NCBI GenBank assembly: GCA_028283655.1
Contig: JAPWKE010000003.1
Span: forward strand, 1,302,001 to 1,366,000
DNA length: 64,000 nt
Direction of reading: 5' to 3'
Origin: Acidobacteriaceae bacterium
GTDB lineage: Bacteria > Acidobacteriota > Terriglobia > Terriglobales > Acidobacteriaceae
Of this stretch, positions 27,831 to 36,463 are shown one piece after another (position 1 is the first letter of the stretch; each line of letters starts with the position of its first letter). The notes below the pieces were generated by a model. It saw only the letters and a list, made by a program, of their open reading frames with translations. It was not told the DNA's origin and did not search any database. Both the position numbers and the translations under genes were made by a program.

Positions 27831-29252
27831 ATGGCACGGAACAGATGGGGCGTAGCAATTATGGCGGCGGGCAAAGGGACTCGGCTGAAGTCACGCCGGC
27901 CGAAGGTGCTGCATGAGATCGGTGGCCGTTCCCTGCTGTTGCATGTGATCGCGGCGGCAGAGACCGTCGCTCCGTCCAACGAGATCCTATGCATCGTGGG
28001 CCACGAAGCCTTGCGGGTAAAAACCGCTGTCGAGGCTACCGGAGTACAGTTCGTCGAGCAGACCGAGCAGCGCGGTACAGGTCATGCATTGCAGATGGTG
28101 AAGGCGTGGTTTGCCACCGGCGGCGCTCCCATGCCGGAGAACATCATGGTGCTTTCGGGCGATGTTCCGCTGATTCGTCCTGAGACGCTGGAGCGTTTTG
28201 CTGCTTTCCACGCGGAGCATAGTGCTGCGATGACGATCCTCACAGCGATCCCAGAAAGTCCGTTTGGCTATGGTCGCGTAAACCGCGCTGCGGCGGGTGC
28301 GGTAGACGTAACAGGCATCGTCGAGCAGAAGGATCTGCCGAAAGGAGACGCTGGTTCGCCAGAGATCAACTCCGGCATTTATTGCTTTCAGACAGCGAAG
28401 CTCTTTGCAAAACTCGACCAGCTTTCGAACAACAATGCCAGCGGCGAGTTCTACCTGACCGACGTTGCCGCACTGCTCGTCGCCGATGGGGAGAAGGTTG
28501 TCGCGACCGTCGCCGACAGCATCGACGAAGTTCTGGGAGCGAACACCATTGCAGAGATGATGCACCTGGACGCAGCGATGCGACTAGCTACGGCTCGCAG
28601 GCTGATGGCTCAGGGTGTGACGATCTTCCGTCCGGAGACGTGCGTGATCGACGCCGGTGTAGAAGTTGCTCCCGATACCGTGATCGAACCGTTTGTTCAG
28701 TTGCTGGGCACGACCCGAGTCGGCACCGAGTGCAGGATCCGCTCCTACAGCGTGGTGAAGGACTCCACCCTGGGCGACAACGTTCTGCTGCGCAACGGCT
28801 GCATCCTGGAAGATGCCGTGGTCGGCGATGGAGCGCTGCTAGGGCCGTATGCTCATCTGCGCCCGGGCAGCGAGATTGGCGAGGCGGCCCATGTCGGCAA
28901 CTTTGTCGAGACGAAGAAGACCAAGCTTGGCAAGGGCTCGAAGGCGAACCATCTTTCGTACCTTGGCGATGCAGTGATCGGTGCGGGCGTAAACGTCGGT
29001 GCAGGCGTCATTACCTGTAACTACGACGGCGTCAACAAGACCGTGACGACGATCGGCGACGGTGTCTTTGTCGGCTCCGATTCCACGCTGGTCGCGCCGC
29101 TGACACTGGGCGAGGGAGCGTACATCGCTGCGGCTTCCTGCATCACCGAAGACGTTCCGGCAGGCTCACTGGCGCTGGGACGCAGTCGGCAGGTGGTGAA
29201 AGATGGCTGGGCTGCGGAACGCAGGAAGAAGCTCGGCGACCGCAAGAAGTAA
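27831..29252 (+). CDS. glmU: Bifunctional GlmU (acetyltransferase / uridylyltransferase)
   Basis: Makes UDP-GlcNAc for peptidoglycan. The N-terminal uridylyltransferase shows MAAGKGTRLKSRRPKVLHEIGG, EQRGTGHALQM and the metal site in LSGDVPLI. The C-terminal left-handed beta-helix shows hexapeptide repeats with GPYAHLRPGSEIG, HVGNFVETKK, HLSYLGDA and GVITCNYDG, all expected for acetyl-CoA and GlcN-1-P binding. The length of 473 fits. ATG 27831 is 15 nt after the recQ stop with AAAGGA between, suggesting co-transcription with recQ. Confidence 0.96.
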   Translation: MARNRWGVAIMAAGKGTRLKSRRPKVLHEIGGRSLLLHVIAAAETVAPSNEILCIVGHEALRVKTAVEATGVQFVEQTEQRGTGHALQMVKAWFATGGAPMPENIMVLSGDVPLIRPETLERFAAFHAEHSAAMTILTAIPESPFGYGRVNRAAAGAVDVTGIVEQKDLPKGDAGSPEINSGIYCFQTAKLFAKLDQLSNNNASGEFYLTDVAALLVADGEKVVATVADSIDEVLGANTIAEMMHLDAAMRLATARRLMAQGVTIFRPETCVIDAGVEVAPDTVIEPFVQLLGTTRVGTECRIRSYSVVKDSTLGDNVLLRNGCILEDAVVGDGALLGPYAHLRPGSEIGEAAHVGNFVETKKTKLGKGSKANHLSYLGDAVIGAGVNVGAGVITCNYDGVNKTVTTIGDGVFVGSDSTLVAPLTLGEGAYIAAASCITEDVPAGSLALGRSRQVVKDGWAAERRKKLGDRKK

Positions 29253-29371
29253 GCCATAGTGTCCGCGTAAGCGACACCGTAACTGCTGATTCTATGCAGC
29301 CGATAAGGTGTCTGGCAGCACCTCTGGCGCAGTACCGCTGGAAGGTGTGCGCCGCAAGGGCAACCATCGGC

Positions 29372-30484
29372 ATGGCGCAAACGGAGACAAATCGCGAACA
29401 TCTTCTGCTCGTGGAAACAGAGGCCGGGGCGCGCATGCGCTCCATGCGAATGCTGCGGGAGTATGGCTACGAGGTCGCCTCTGCCTCGACTGCAGCCGAA
29501 GCGCTGGTGTACCTGGAGCTACATCCGGGCTGCAAGATCGTCGTCAGCGACGTTTTACTTCCGGCTGGGGCCAGCGGCTTTGCCCTCCTCGATCAGGTCT
29601 CGCGCCTACACTCCGACGTCGGCGTTGTTCTGATGCTGACAAGCGGAACTCCGCAACTCGCGGTCCAGGCGTTTCGTCGAGGAGCCGCAGATGTTGTTCT
29701 GAAGCCGCTGTGCGGAGTGGCTCTGCAAAACGCCGTTGCCGGAGCGTTGCTCCAGGGCGAGATGCGGCGGGAGACCGTCCGGTATGTTCGCAATCTGGAG
29801 TCTCTGGTGAGCGAACGCACGGGCAAGCTGCGGGAGATTATGGCCGATCTCGAACTCTCGTACGACGTCACGATTGAAGCCATGGGCGATGCGCTGGACA
29901 TGCGCGACGAAGAGACGGAGGGCCACTCCAAGCGGGTCATGGCCTATACAGTGGCGCTCGCGAAGCAGATGCGGCTCGTCCCCCACGACCTGAAAACAAT
30001 CGCTCGCGGAGCGTTTCTGCACGATATTGGCAAGATTGCGATCCCGGACTCCATCCTGCTGAAGCCGGGCAAGCTGACCGAAGAAGAGATGATCGTGATG
30101 CAGGGTCACTGCGAACAGGGCTACCGGATCGTTCGCAAGATTCCATTTCTGGAAGAAGCTGCCGAGATCGTCTACGCCCACCAGGAACGCTTTGACGGAT
30201 CGGGTTATCCTCGCGCCCTTTCAGGCAGACAGATTCCCCTGGGAGCACGTATCTTTGCCGTCGCCGACACGCTCGACGCGATGACCTCTGACCGACCGTA
30301 CCGGCGTGGTCTGAGCTTTGGCGACGCGATTGCCGAAATCGAGCGGTGTAGCGGAACGCAGTTCGACCCCATCGTAGTGGATGAGTTCCTGGCGATGCCT
30401 GGCAGCACCTGGCCCGCTATTCGGGCGGAAGTCGGTCGCCAGACCCATGCTGCCGAACTCGTTCGTGCAGCTTCGGCGGCTTGA
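29372..30484 (+). CDS. Response regulator with HD-GYP phosphodiesterase domain
   Basis: A cyclic-di-GMP phosphodiesterase-type regulator of 370 residues. The receiver domain has its phospho-acceptor Asp in VVSDVLLP, Thr/Ser in LTSG and Lys in LKPL. The acidic pocket is VETE rather than the usual DD. A helical linker leads to an HD-GYP domain with EGHSKRV, HDIGKIAIPD, KPGKLTEEE and FDGSGYP. The HHE metal motif reads HQE, a substitution seen in many family members. No cognate histidine kinase is adjacent. I prefer ATG 29372; ATG 29294 is also open but adds a Cys/Ala-rich stretch unlike a receiver domain. Confidence 0.88.
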   Translation: MAQTETNREHLLLVETEAGARMRSMRMLREYGYEVASASTAAEALVYLELHPGCKIVVSDVLLPAGASGFALLDQVSRLHSDVGVVLMLTSGTPQLAVQAFRRGAADVVLKPLCGVALQNAVAGALLQGEMRRETVRYVRNLESLVSERTGKLREIMADLELSYDVTIEAMGDALDMRDEETEGHSKRVMAYTVALAKQMRLVPHDLKTIARGAFLHDIGKIAIPDSILLKPGKLTEEEMIVMQGHCEQGYRIVRKIPFLEEAAEIVYAHQERFDGSGYPRALSGRQIPLGARIFAVADTLDAMTSDRPYRRGLSFGDAIAEIERCSGTQFDPIVVDEFLAMPGSTWPAIRAEVGRQTHAAELVRAASAA

Positions 30485-30567
30485 AGTCCGGCAAAACCGA
30501 GCTGAGCTTTTCCAATCACGACTCGAATCAAGCTGCATCCTATTTATGGAAGGCGGGGTGAAGCGAG

Positions 30568-30855
30568 ATGAGCGAAAAGCTGACGAGTCTAGAAGTCGAG
30601 AAGGAACTCGGAACAACGACCGGCTGGGCATTGGACAACGGGAAACTCACCAAAGAGTGGCTCTTTCCCGACTTCCGAGCCGCGATGGAGTTCGTAAATG
30701 GCGTAGCCGCAGAAGCCAAGGCCGCCGCACACCATCCAGAGATAGCTATCCGGTACAACAAAGTAATGCTTTCTCTGGTAACTCATGATTCTGGAGGGGT
30801 TACTGGAGCCGATTTTGCTCTTGCAAGGACCCTGAATCAAAAATTTGGTAGATAG
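30568..30855 (+). CDS. 4a-hydroxytetrahydrobiopterin dehydratase (PCD/DCoH)
   Basis: A 95-residue pterin-4a-carbinolamine dehydratase. The signature HHPEIAIRYNKV (canonical HHPEWxNVYNKV) carries the active-site histidines, and the later THDSGGVTGADFALA matches the C-terminal conserved block. It recycles pterin cofactor in aromatic hydroxylations; no hydroxylase is visible nearby, so the physiological partner is not apparent. A weak GAAGCGAG precedes ATG 30568. Confidence 0.9.
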   Translation: MSEKLTSLEVEKELGTTTGWALDNGKLTKEWLFPDFRAAMEFVNGVAAEAKAAAHHPEIAIRYNKVMLSLVTHDSGGVTGADFALARTLNQKFGR

Positions 30856-30870
30856 TCGCTAGAAATTTAT

Positions 30871-30907
30871 GAGATGTGGAAGATTTTTCTAGACACATCT
30901 CCATTTT
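30871..30907 (+). terminator. Possible terminator after the pterin dehydratase gene
   Basis: An 8-bp inverted repeat GAGATGTG / CACATCTC with a 15-nt loop is followed by CATTTTG. The right arm overlaps the -35 region of the RNA candidate that follows. Confidence 0.45.
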
Positions 30908-30917
30908 GTGGTATCTT
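30890..30917 (+). promoter_or_regulatory. Promoter of the candidate small RNA
   Basis: TAGACA (30890-30895, 5/6 to TTGACA), a 16-nt spacer and TATCTT (30912-30917) predict a transcript starting near 30924, exactly where the first RNA hairpin begins. Confidence 0.5.
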
Positions 30918-30923
30918 TAAATC

Positions 30924-31028
30924 ATCGCTAAGGCGATACAGTTTTCGAGCAGGTTGAATTGCTCGACACAAGTTGCGTCACTGGCCTCCCGGCATGGACA
31001 GAATACCGTTCATGCCGCCTTTTTTTGT
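30924..31028 (+). ncRNA. Candidate structured small RNA or leader with terminator
   Basis: About 105 nt with three consecutive hairpins: ATCGC-TAAG-GCGAT (30924-30937), TCGAGCA-N8-TGCTCGA (30945-30966), and a 10-bp terminator stem (30990-31017) followed by a run of seven T. The single-stranded part before the terminator carries CCTCCC, able to pair with Shine-Dalgarno sequences. No coding potential is evident. It could be a trans-acting sRNA or an attenuating leader of the glycosyltransferase gene starting 20 nt later. I recognise no Rfam family. Confidence 0.5.
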
Positions 31029-31048
31029 TTACGCTAGGATTGAGGCAG

Positions 31049-32590
31049 ATGCAGCCAGGCACGAACGACGTGGAACGCAAACGAGAACGATGGCTTCTGG
31101 CCTTCGGAATTGCCTTCATCTTTTTATCCATCTCGCTGACTCTAGGACACTTCAAAGTTCTATGGGGCGACGAGTTCGTGACCTACTGGGTGGGCCAGCA
31201 GGGCTCCTTCACCGGGATATGGGCTGCACTGAAGAGCGGGGCCGACCCCAATCCGCCGCTCATGCACGTGCTGAGCTGGTGGTCGACCAAGGCGTTTGGC
31301 TCGGTGGCTACTGCGATCCGTCTTCCCTCGGTTTTCGGTGTAGGACTCGCTCTGGCCGGAGTTTGGTCGATCGTTCGGCGATATGCTGGGCCGCTGCTGG
31401 CTGCCGCCGCCTGCCTCGCCCTGATGACCAGTCGCGGCTTCGATTACAGCTATGACGCCCGCTCATACGGCTTGCTGATGGGGTTTGCCATTGCAGCCCT
31501 CGCCTGCTGGGTGAAAACACTGGACGGCAAGCGCCAAGGGTTCTGGTTTGTGGCCCTGGCGGTGATGCTGGCCTGCGACCTCTCCAGCAACTACTACGGC
31601 GTGATGGCGTTTTTCCCCGTAGCCGCAGGAGAGCTGCTTTGGACAAGACGGGAAAAGCGGCTTCGCTTGGGTGTTTGGGCGGCGCTTCTGGCTGGTGCGC
31701 TCCCCCTTCTTCCCTACCTGACGTTGATTCGCGGCAATATTGCAGAGTTTGGCCCGCATGCGTGGAACAAGCCGGCGGCTGGAATGATCGCCGAAAGCTA
31801 CTTTGTGCTGGTGGAAGGGCTGTTCTGGCCGGTGGCTATAGTGGCCGCAGTTTGGCTTTGGAAGCGACGTCGCCAAAAGCCAAACAGCGTTCAACGCTCT
31901 GCGATACCCGCTGAGGTTCGCGCTGCTCTTTGGGTGCTGATGCTCTATCCGTTCCTTGGATTTGCCATCGCCTATGGTGGCGCAGGAATGATCAGTGCGC
32001 GCTGCGTAATCCCAGTATGTGCGGCCTTTGCGATCGTTGGAGCTCTTCTGCTCTCCCAGGTGGCTGGCCGCAAGGTTGTGCTGGGTGTGGCTGCGTTTCT
32101 ACTGGTATGGGTTCTAGCCAGGTCGGCAGCTTGCGCCATGCTGCTGCGCGATCAGAGGCAGGCATTTTTTCATCTGCGCAACGAAGTGGATCAGGCAATG
32201 GCTCCGGGAGAGAAGCTTCTCGTCGGCGATTCGCTGATGGTGATGCCGCTGTGGTGGTATGCCTCACCGAATGTGCGAGCAGGGCTACGTTTCCCCATCG
32301 ACTTTGCGGCCATTCACCGCATGGAGAGCGACGATAGCGGGGAGCAGAACCTTTGGGGCGGACGCCACGGCGTCTTCCCTGTCCCCATCGACAAACCGAA
32401 CACGATGATTGAACCGCAAGAAGAGTACATCTATCTGGGCGGACAAGAGGGCTGGCTGGCGAAAGAGCTTACGGACCGAAACTTCGTACTGGTTCCTGAC
32501 GGAACGCAGGTGAACTGGGGAGGGTTGGGTGGAGTCTTCACACCCCTGGCGCACCCGACGACTCGAGTGTGGTTCGTGCGTCCGCGCTGA
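31049..32590 (+). CDS. Polytopic membrane protein, PMT/ArnT-like glycosyltransferase fold
   Basis: A 513-residue protein with about nine or more TM helices and a short C-terminal soluble part. The first external loop starts WGDEFVTYW, supplying the acidic pair (DE) expected at the catalytic site of GT-C enzymes, followed by DPNPPLMHVLSWW, a typical ArnT/PMT-like loop-1 sequence. It is a different protein from the similar-fold one at 10.7-12.5 kb. ATG 31049 follows TTGAGGCAG closely. The upstream terminator hairpin suggests that transcription into this gene could be attenuated. Confidence 0.7.
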   Translation: MQPGTNDVERKRERWLLAFGIAFIFLSISLTLGHFKVLWGDEFVTYWVGQQGSFTGIWAALKSGADPNPPLMHVLSWWSTKAFGSVATAIRLPSVFGVGLALAGVWSIVRRYAGPLLAAAACLALMTSRGFDYSYDARSYGLLMGFAIAALACWVKTLDGKRQGFWFVALAVMLACDLSSNYYGVMAFFPVAAGELLWTRREKRLRLGVWAALLAGALPLLPYLTLIRGNIAEFGPHAWNKPAAGMIAESYFVLVEGLFWPVAIVAAVWLWKRRRQKPNSVQRSAIPAEVRAALWVLMLYPFLGFAIAYGGAGMISARCVIPVCAAFAIVGALLLSQVAGRKVVLGVAAFLLVWVLARSAACAMLLRDQRQAFFHLRNEVDQAMAPGEKLLVGDSLMVMPLWWYASPNVRAGLRFPIDFAAIHRMESDDSGEQNLWGGRHGVFPVPIDKPNTMIEPQEEYIYLGGQEGWLAKELTDRNFVLVPDGTQVNWGGLGGVFTPLAHPTTRVWFVRPR

Positions 32591-32610
32591 GGGCAGCTAC
32601 ACTGGAAGCT

Positions 32611-33048
32611 ATGAAGAAGCTTCTCGGCATAGCAGCGGTCATGGTAGTGAGTCTGGCAGCGTCGGCACAGTTCTCCGACATCGGCAAAGACATTCCTGCA
32701 TATAACGCGCTGCCTCCGTCGAGTCCGCTTCCTGCAATCCGCTCGGGGGCCCAGCTTACGGGGCCGTACTTCTCGCACAGCTACCAGGTCACCGCGTACA
32801 AGATGGCCGCGAAGGTGCCAAACGTACTCTTCCAGCAGCCCTGCTACTGCCGTTGCGACCGTGGCATGGGACACAACAGCCTGCATAGCTGCTTTGAAGG
32901 CTTGCATGGAGCAGAGTGCTCGACGTGCATGAAGGAAGCGGTTTATACCTACCGCGAAACGAAGCGGGGACACTCCGCAGCGCAGATTCGTGCAGGGATT
33001 GAGCGCGGCGAGTGGGAGTCCGTCGATCTCGAACACATCAAGATGTAG
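32611..33048 (+). CDS. Secreted Cys-rich protein with PCYCGC-type motif
   Basis: A 145-residue exported protein with a clear signal peptide (MKKLLGIAAVMVVSLAASAQ). The motif PCYCRCDRGMGHNSLHSCF followed by HGAECSTC matches the PCYCGC family (variant with R for G). Family role is unknown; the Cys/His spacing suggests a metal or disulfide site facing the periplasm. GGAAG precedes ATG 32611 by 3 nt. It follows the glycosyltransferase by 20 nt and may be co-transcribed. Confidence 0.82.
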   Translation: MKKLLGIAAVMVVSLAASAQFSDIGKDIPAYNALPPSSPLPAIRSGAQLTGPYFSHSYQVTAYKMAAKVPNVLFQQPCYCRCDRGMGHNSLHSCFEGLHGAECSTCMKEAVYTYRETKRGHSAAQIRAGIERGEWESVDLEHIKM

Positions 33049-33057
33049 CGTTGCTAT

Positions 33058-33441
33058 TCAGCGAATAAGTGTGAGGTAAGCGGCCATGCCGATGCCTGCC
33101 AGCGTCAGCAAGACAGCCAGTAACACTGCGCTGCGCGACACCTGGCCGGGCTGCCATGTCTCATTCTTCAACTCGCGGATGATGCGCATGTGCTCGAGGA
33201 TCGAGTAGATCGTCACCAGAACGCCTATTAAGACGAGTGCCACGCCCGACCAGACGGATACTCCCGTGGAACGAACCGCCGCATGCCCTGGTGTTGCACT
33301 CAACTCACGCAGAAAGAGTCCAAAGCGTGCGACGGCGAAGCCACCTCCCATAAGCGCGAGACCGGTGCGGATCCAGGCGAGGAACGTTCGTTCAGCGGCA
33401 AAGTAAGTACGTGGATCATTCTGGATCGGTTGATCGGCCAT
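33058..33441 (-). CDS. DUF202 / YidH-like membrane protein
   Basis: A 127-residue protein with three TM segments and the DUF202 hallmark FAAERTFLAWIRTGLALMGGGFAVARFGLF. Function is unknown. ATG 33441 is chosen because the family starts just before this motif; longer reading would run into the tmRNA promoter region. It is convergent with the PCYCGC gene. Confidence 0.85.
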   Translation of the reverse strand: MADQPIQNDPRTYFAAERTFLAWIRTGLALMGGGFAVARFGLFLRELSATPGHAAVRSTGVSVWSGVALVLIGVLVTIYSILEHMRIIRELKNETWQPGQVSRSAVLLAVLLTLAGIGMAAYLTLIR

Positions 33442-33501
33442 GCGTTGATTGGATGCGAGTTGCGCCGCTGTGGTCGTTCTACCGGGGGCGAAGATCGGGC
33501 G

Positions 33502-33507
33502 TATAAT
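33502..33507 (+). promoter_or_regulatory. -10 element of the tmRNA promoter
   Basis: A perfect TATAAT lies 52 nt before the mature tmRNA 5' end. The -35 region is not obvious. Confidence 0.45.
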
Positions 33508-33559
33508 TGAGTTAGTTCTTTGAGTGCCACAACGCAATGTTGGGCCAGCTCCACCAAGT

Positions 33560-33913
33560 GGGGGCGTCACGGCTTCGACGGGATTGCTTGCGGTAAAGAG
33601 GCATGCCGGGGTGTGGACACCCGTAATCGCTCACAAAAACACAAGTGCCGAACCTCAATTCGCACTCGCTGCTTAATTAAATAAGTAGCCGATCACTCGG
33701 GCTTTGCCTATGGGCCCGTACTGGTCGTCGCACAGTAGGCTGGTCTGCGGTGCCCCGCCTGAGCGCCAAGGATGAGATCGATCAGGCTGGTGACTGACGC
33801 GTCTTCGCCCATTTTTAGCGTCAGTTACGAGACAAATGTGAACTGGGAAAAGCATGAATGCTCTTTACTGACTGTAGTTTCGGACGTGGGTTCGACTCCC
33901 ACCGCCTCCACCA
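33560..33913 (+). ncRNA. ssrA: tmRNA (ssrA)
   Basis: A one-piece tmRNA of 354 nt that rescues stalled ribosomes. The tRNA-like domain is closed by a 7-bp acceptor stem (GGGGGCG at the 5' end with CGCCTCC at the 3' end), with GTGGGTTCGACTCCCAC as T-arm and encoded CCA at 33911-33913. The tag frame runs from GCT 33629 to TAA 33676 and reads AHKNTSAEPQFALAA, ending in the ALAA degron recognised by ClpXP and Lon-type proteases. Several GC-rich pseudoknot-like stems lie between. The short open frames inside it are shadows. Confidence 0.97.
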
Positions 33914-33931
33914 ACTCAAACATTCAATGGT

Positions 33932-33962
33932 TGCGCCACCTTTCGAGGTGGCGTTTTGCTTT
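33932..33962 (+). terminator. Intrinsic terminator after tmRNA
   Basis: A CGCCACC / GGTGGCG stem with a TTTCGA loop is followed by TTTTGCTTT. The remaining 220 bp up to 34182 shows no supported gene. Confidence 0.85.
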
Positions 33963-34182
33963 AATGGCAAACCTGCAGACGCCTCTTACAGTTTGGGAGC
34001 AGATGCACCTCATGCAGCTCTCGACACCGGCGAAGGCGTACCTTTGGGAGACCTATAGGTACTGCAGTTGGCTGTAGCGCGAAACGATCAGCCAATGATT
34101 CGACTGCTGCACGCGTTGATCCTTGCCACGCAAATCACGGCCTAGCGCAGTGGGTTCATAGGACCTCTTCACTAGAGAACAA

Positions 34183-35079
34183 CTACTGCAGCGTCGACAT
34201 GTCGAAACGCTCGCGGCAGAACCAGCCGAGTTGAGCAGCATGAGCAAAGCAAGCTTGAATCACAGCAGCCTGTTTCGCTTCTGAAAGCCTGCTGTCCACA
34301 AACGCAAGCTCGATCGCTTCCCCCAGAGTCTTCTTCTGCTGCAGCGAGGAGAGCAGCAAGAACGCTTCACGCTCAATGCGACGGTAATAAATTGAGCCAT
34401 CATAACGATGCACCGCAAGATAGATAGCCTTACGACGCATCGGCGGCAGCTTCATTCGCGTCTTCTCTTTGCGTTCGACAACCGCATTGCTCGCAACCTC
34501 CGAGGGCGGCTCCTTCTGATGCACTGCCAGTACCAACTCATCTACCGGATACTGCAGGCTGAGCAGATGCAGGTGTGGCTGAAGCGAAAACCCCGAATCT
34601 GCGCTCAACTGGGCGAAATCGGACTCAAGCAAAGGGTCCAGAGCTGCGCTATCGAAGGCCTCTATATAGGCAACTTCCAGCCGCGCGACATCCTGCAGCA
34701 AATCATGCTTCTTCCCCGCATACTCCGGGTGCGACTCCAACCACCTGGGGAGATACGTACTCAAATCACGCAGCGTATACGAGGTCGAAGGAGTGTCTTT
34801 CAGGAACGCCAGCACCAACTCGTCGAATTTCTTGTTCCCCAGAACCGTACCAACCGCAGGAAAGTCCTCCATCACTGAGTCGATGACGCGGAACCAGTAC
34901 TGTCGGTTATAAATCTCCAGCCGCTCGAACGAACTCAACCGATCATTCGGCTTGATATACGTCGCAACGTGCTCCGCGGTGGATTGTCCCGACTCTGTCT
35001 GCCGCTGCATACGGTAGTCCGCCGTAAGCGGCCGCCGCACATCGTCACACATCTGGCGCTGCAGTTCGAGCAAGGTCAT
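34183..35079 (-). CDS. HvfC/BufC-like peptide-modification partner (DUF2063)
   Basis: A 298-residue protein with the DUF2063 N-terminal helical region (MTLLELQRQMCDDVRRPL, then RLEIYNRQYWFRVIDSVMEDFPAV) and a C-terminal domain rich in short helices. In HvfABC and bufferin systems this protein binds the precursor and assists the MNIO enzyme. Its start codon overlaps the stop of the upstream DUF692 gene by 4 bp (35076-35079), the usual coupling in these operons. Assignment comes from the motif plus the adjacent MNIO and precursor genes. Confidence 0.82.
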   Translation of the reverse strand: MTLLELQRQMCDDVRRPLTADYRMQRQTESGQSTAEHVATYIKPNDRLSSFERLEIYNRQYWFRVIDSVMEDFPAVGTVLGNKKFDELVLAFLKDTPSTSYTLRDLSTYLPRWLESHPEYAGKKHDLLQDVARLEVAYIEAFDSAALDPLLESDFAQLSADSGFSLQPHLHLLSLQYPVDELVLAVHQKEPPSEVASNAVVERKEKTRMKLPPMRRKAIYLAVHRYDGSIYYRRIEREAFLLLSSLQQKKTLGEAIELAFVDSRLSEAKQAAVIQACFAHAAQLGWFCRERFDMSTLQ

Positions 35080-35960
35080 GCGCGGACCTCCGCGAGCTTC
35101 TCCGAAGACATCGTTTCTCTAGCCGATCCGGGCTTCTGCAGATAGCGATTTGCCTTCAGCGCCTCGTTATGAACTTCATCAAAGGTGGGGATATTGTCAT
35201 CCCACTCCAGCAGCGTTGCGGTATTGCCCACACGCTCCAGCGTGCGCGCATACATCTCCCACACAGGATCCAGAACCGGATGATCATGCGTATCCAGGGT
35301 GTACTTTTCAAACTTCGAATGCCCTGCAACGTGGATCTGCGCCACACGGTCGGCGGCAACGCTATTTACGTACTCCATCGGGTCGAAGCTGTGGTTTTGC
35401 GACGAAACATAGATGTTGTTTACGTCCAGCAAAATGCCACAATCCGCAGCGTGGACTACTTCGTTGAGAAACTCCCACTCCGTCATCTGCGACTCATGAA
35501 ACTCCGCATAACTGCTGACGTTTTCTACGGCGACTGGAATCTCGAGATAGTCCTGTACCTGGCGAATACGCTCTGCCGTATTGCGGACCGCTTCAAACGT
35601 ATACGGCAGCGGCAACAGATCATGCGTATAGCGTCCATCCACGCTGCCCCAGCAGAGATGGTCTGAAACCCACGGCGTCTTCGTCCGCTTCGTGAGTTCC
35701 TTTAAGCGCTTCAAATGCTCGCGATTCAGTGGCTGCGCGGAGCCAAAGTACATCGACACGCCATGCTGCACCACGCGATATTGATCGAGGATCTGGTCAA
35801 GCACCTTCAGTGGCGCGCCACCATCGACCATGTAATTTTCCGAGATGATTTCAAACCAGTCCACCACTGGCTTTTGCGACAGGATGTGCTCATAGTGCGG
35901 CACACGTAAACCAATCCCCACACCGTAATCGGTAAACCCATTGAAGCGATTCGCAGGCAT
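35076..35960 (-). CDS. MNIO (DUF692) peptide-modifying oxygenase, HvfB/BufB/MbnB-like
   Basis: A 294-residue multinuclear non-heme iron oxidase of TIM-barrel type. These enzymes use iron to modify Cys residues of RiPP precursors into oxazolone/thioamide or thiooxazole groups. The metal-ligand motifs are intact: DWFEIISENYM, VSDHLCW, AVENVSSY, LLDVNNIYVS, IHVAGH, DTHDHPV and LLEWDDNIP. I start at ATG 35960, where GGAGAC precedes, rather than further upstream. It lies between the precursor (87 bp upstream) and the partner protein (4-bp overlap). Confidence 0.9.
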   Translation of the reverse strand: MPANRFNGFTDYGVGIGLRVPHYEHILSQKPVVDWFEIISENYMVDGGAPLKVLDQILDQYRVVQHGVSMYFGSAQPLNREHLKRLKELTKRTKTPWVSDHLCWGSVDGRYTHDLLPLPYTFEAVRNTAERIRQVQDYLEIPVAVENVSSYAEFHESQMTEWEFLNEVVHAADCGILLDVNNIYVSSQNHSFDPMEYVNSVAADRVAQIHVAGHSKFEKYTLDTHDHPVLDPVWEMYARTLERVGNTATLLEWDDNIPTFDEVHNEALKANRYLQKPGSARETMSSEKLAEVRA

Positions 35961-36047
35961 TCTGTCTCCAGCTACAAGGTACGCGATCGAATGAGATGTG
36001 GAGCTTGAGGTTCGCTCAAGCCCCACACGCTTCCCTGAGGAGGAAAG

Positions 36048-36311
36048 TTACTTCTTAGAGCCGTCGGTTGCGCAAGCGCCCTTACCCTTGCAGGCATTCT
36101 TGCCAGCGTGCTTGGCATCGCCGCCGCCCTGGCCCTTGCAGGCATTCTTGCCCTTGCAAGCGTGCTTTTCCGGAGCAGGTGCATCCTGCGAGAAGAGAAC
36201 GCCGACAGCCGGAGCTGTGTGGGTGGGCTGCGCATTTGCGCGGAGGGCGGTGCCGCCGAGGAGACCAGTCATTGCTGCTGCAAGTGCGAGCGACTTTGTA
36301 GAGTTCTTCAT
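36048..36311 (-). CDS. Secreted Cys-rich RiPP precursor, BufA2/HvfA-like
   Basis: An 87-residue precursor with a Sec signal peptide (cleavage near ANA-QP, residue 27). The mature part has two modules with identical Cys spacing, CKGKNAC (52-58) and CKGKGAC (74-80), separated by a Gly/His-containing stretch. Only four Cys occur, all in these modules. This matches the BufA2-type periplasmic metallophores (repeated CKGxxxC) modified by MNIO enzymes. The two modules come from a partial DNA duplication visible in the gene. It should be exported and bind a soft metal such as copper after Cys modification; the exact metal is inferred. Confidence 0.85.
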   Translation of the reverse strand: MKNSTKSLALAAAMTGLLGGTALRANAQPTHTAPAVGVLFSQDAPAPEKHACKGKNACKGQGGGDAKHAGKNACKGKGACATDGSKK

Positions 36312-36463
36312 AGAGATGAGGACCTTTCAGTTCGGTTAGGCCACGCGCTTCGAGCACGGAGCGTTGGTGGTTGTGAAACGAAAACCCGTTATGCAAACAA
36401 AACGCAGCAGATCATCTGCTGGATTGCAAGAAAGCAAGTTTTTTACGACTCGCCCATACTGCC

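Noticed and set aside
33772-34077. A ~100-aa open frame overlapping tmRNA
   Set aside because: It runs through the 3' half of ssrA and its terminator; no ribosome site and no recognisable protein.
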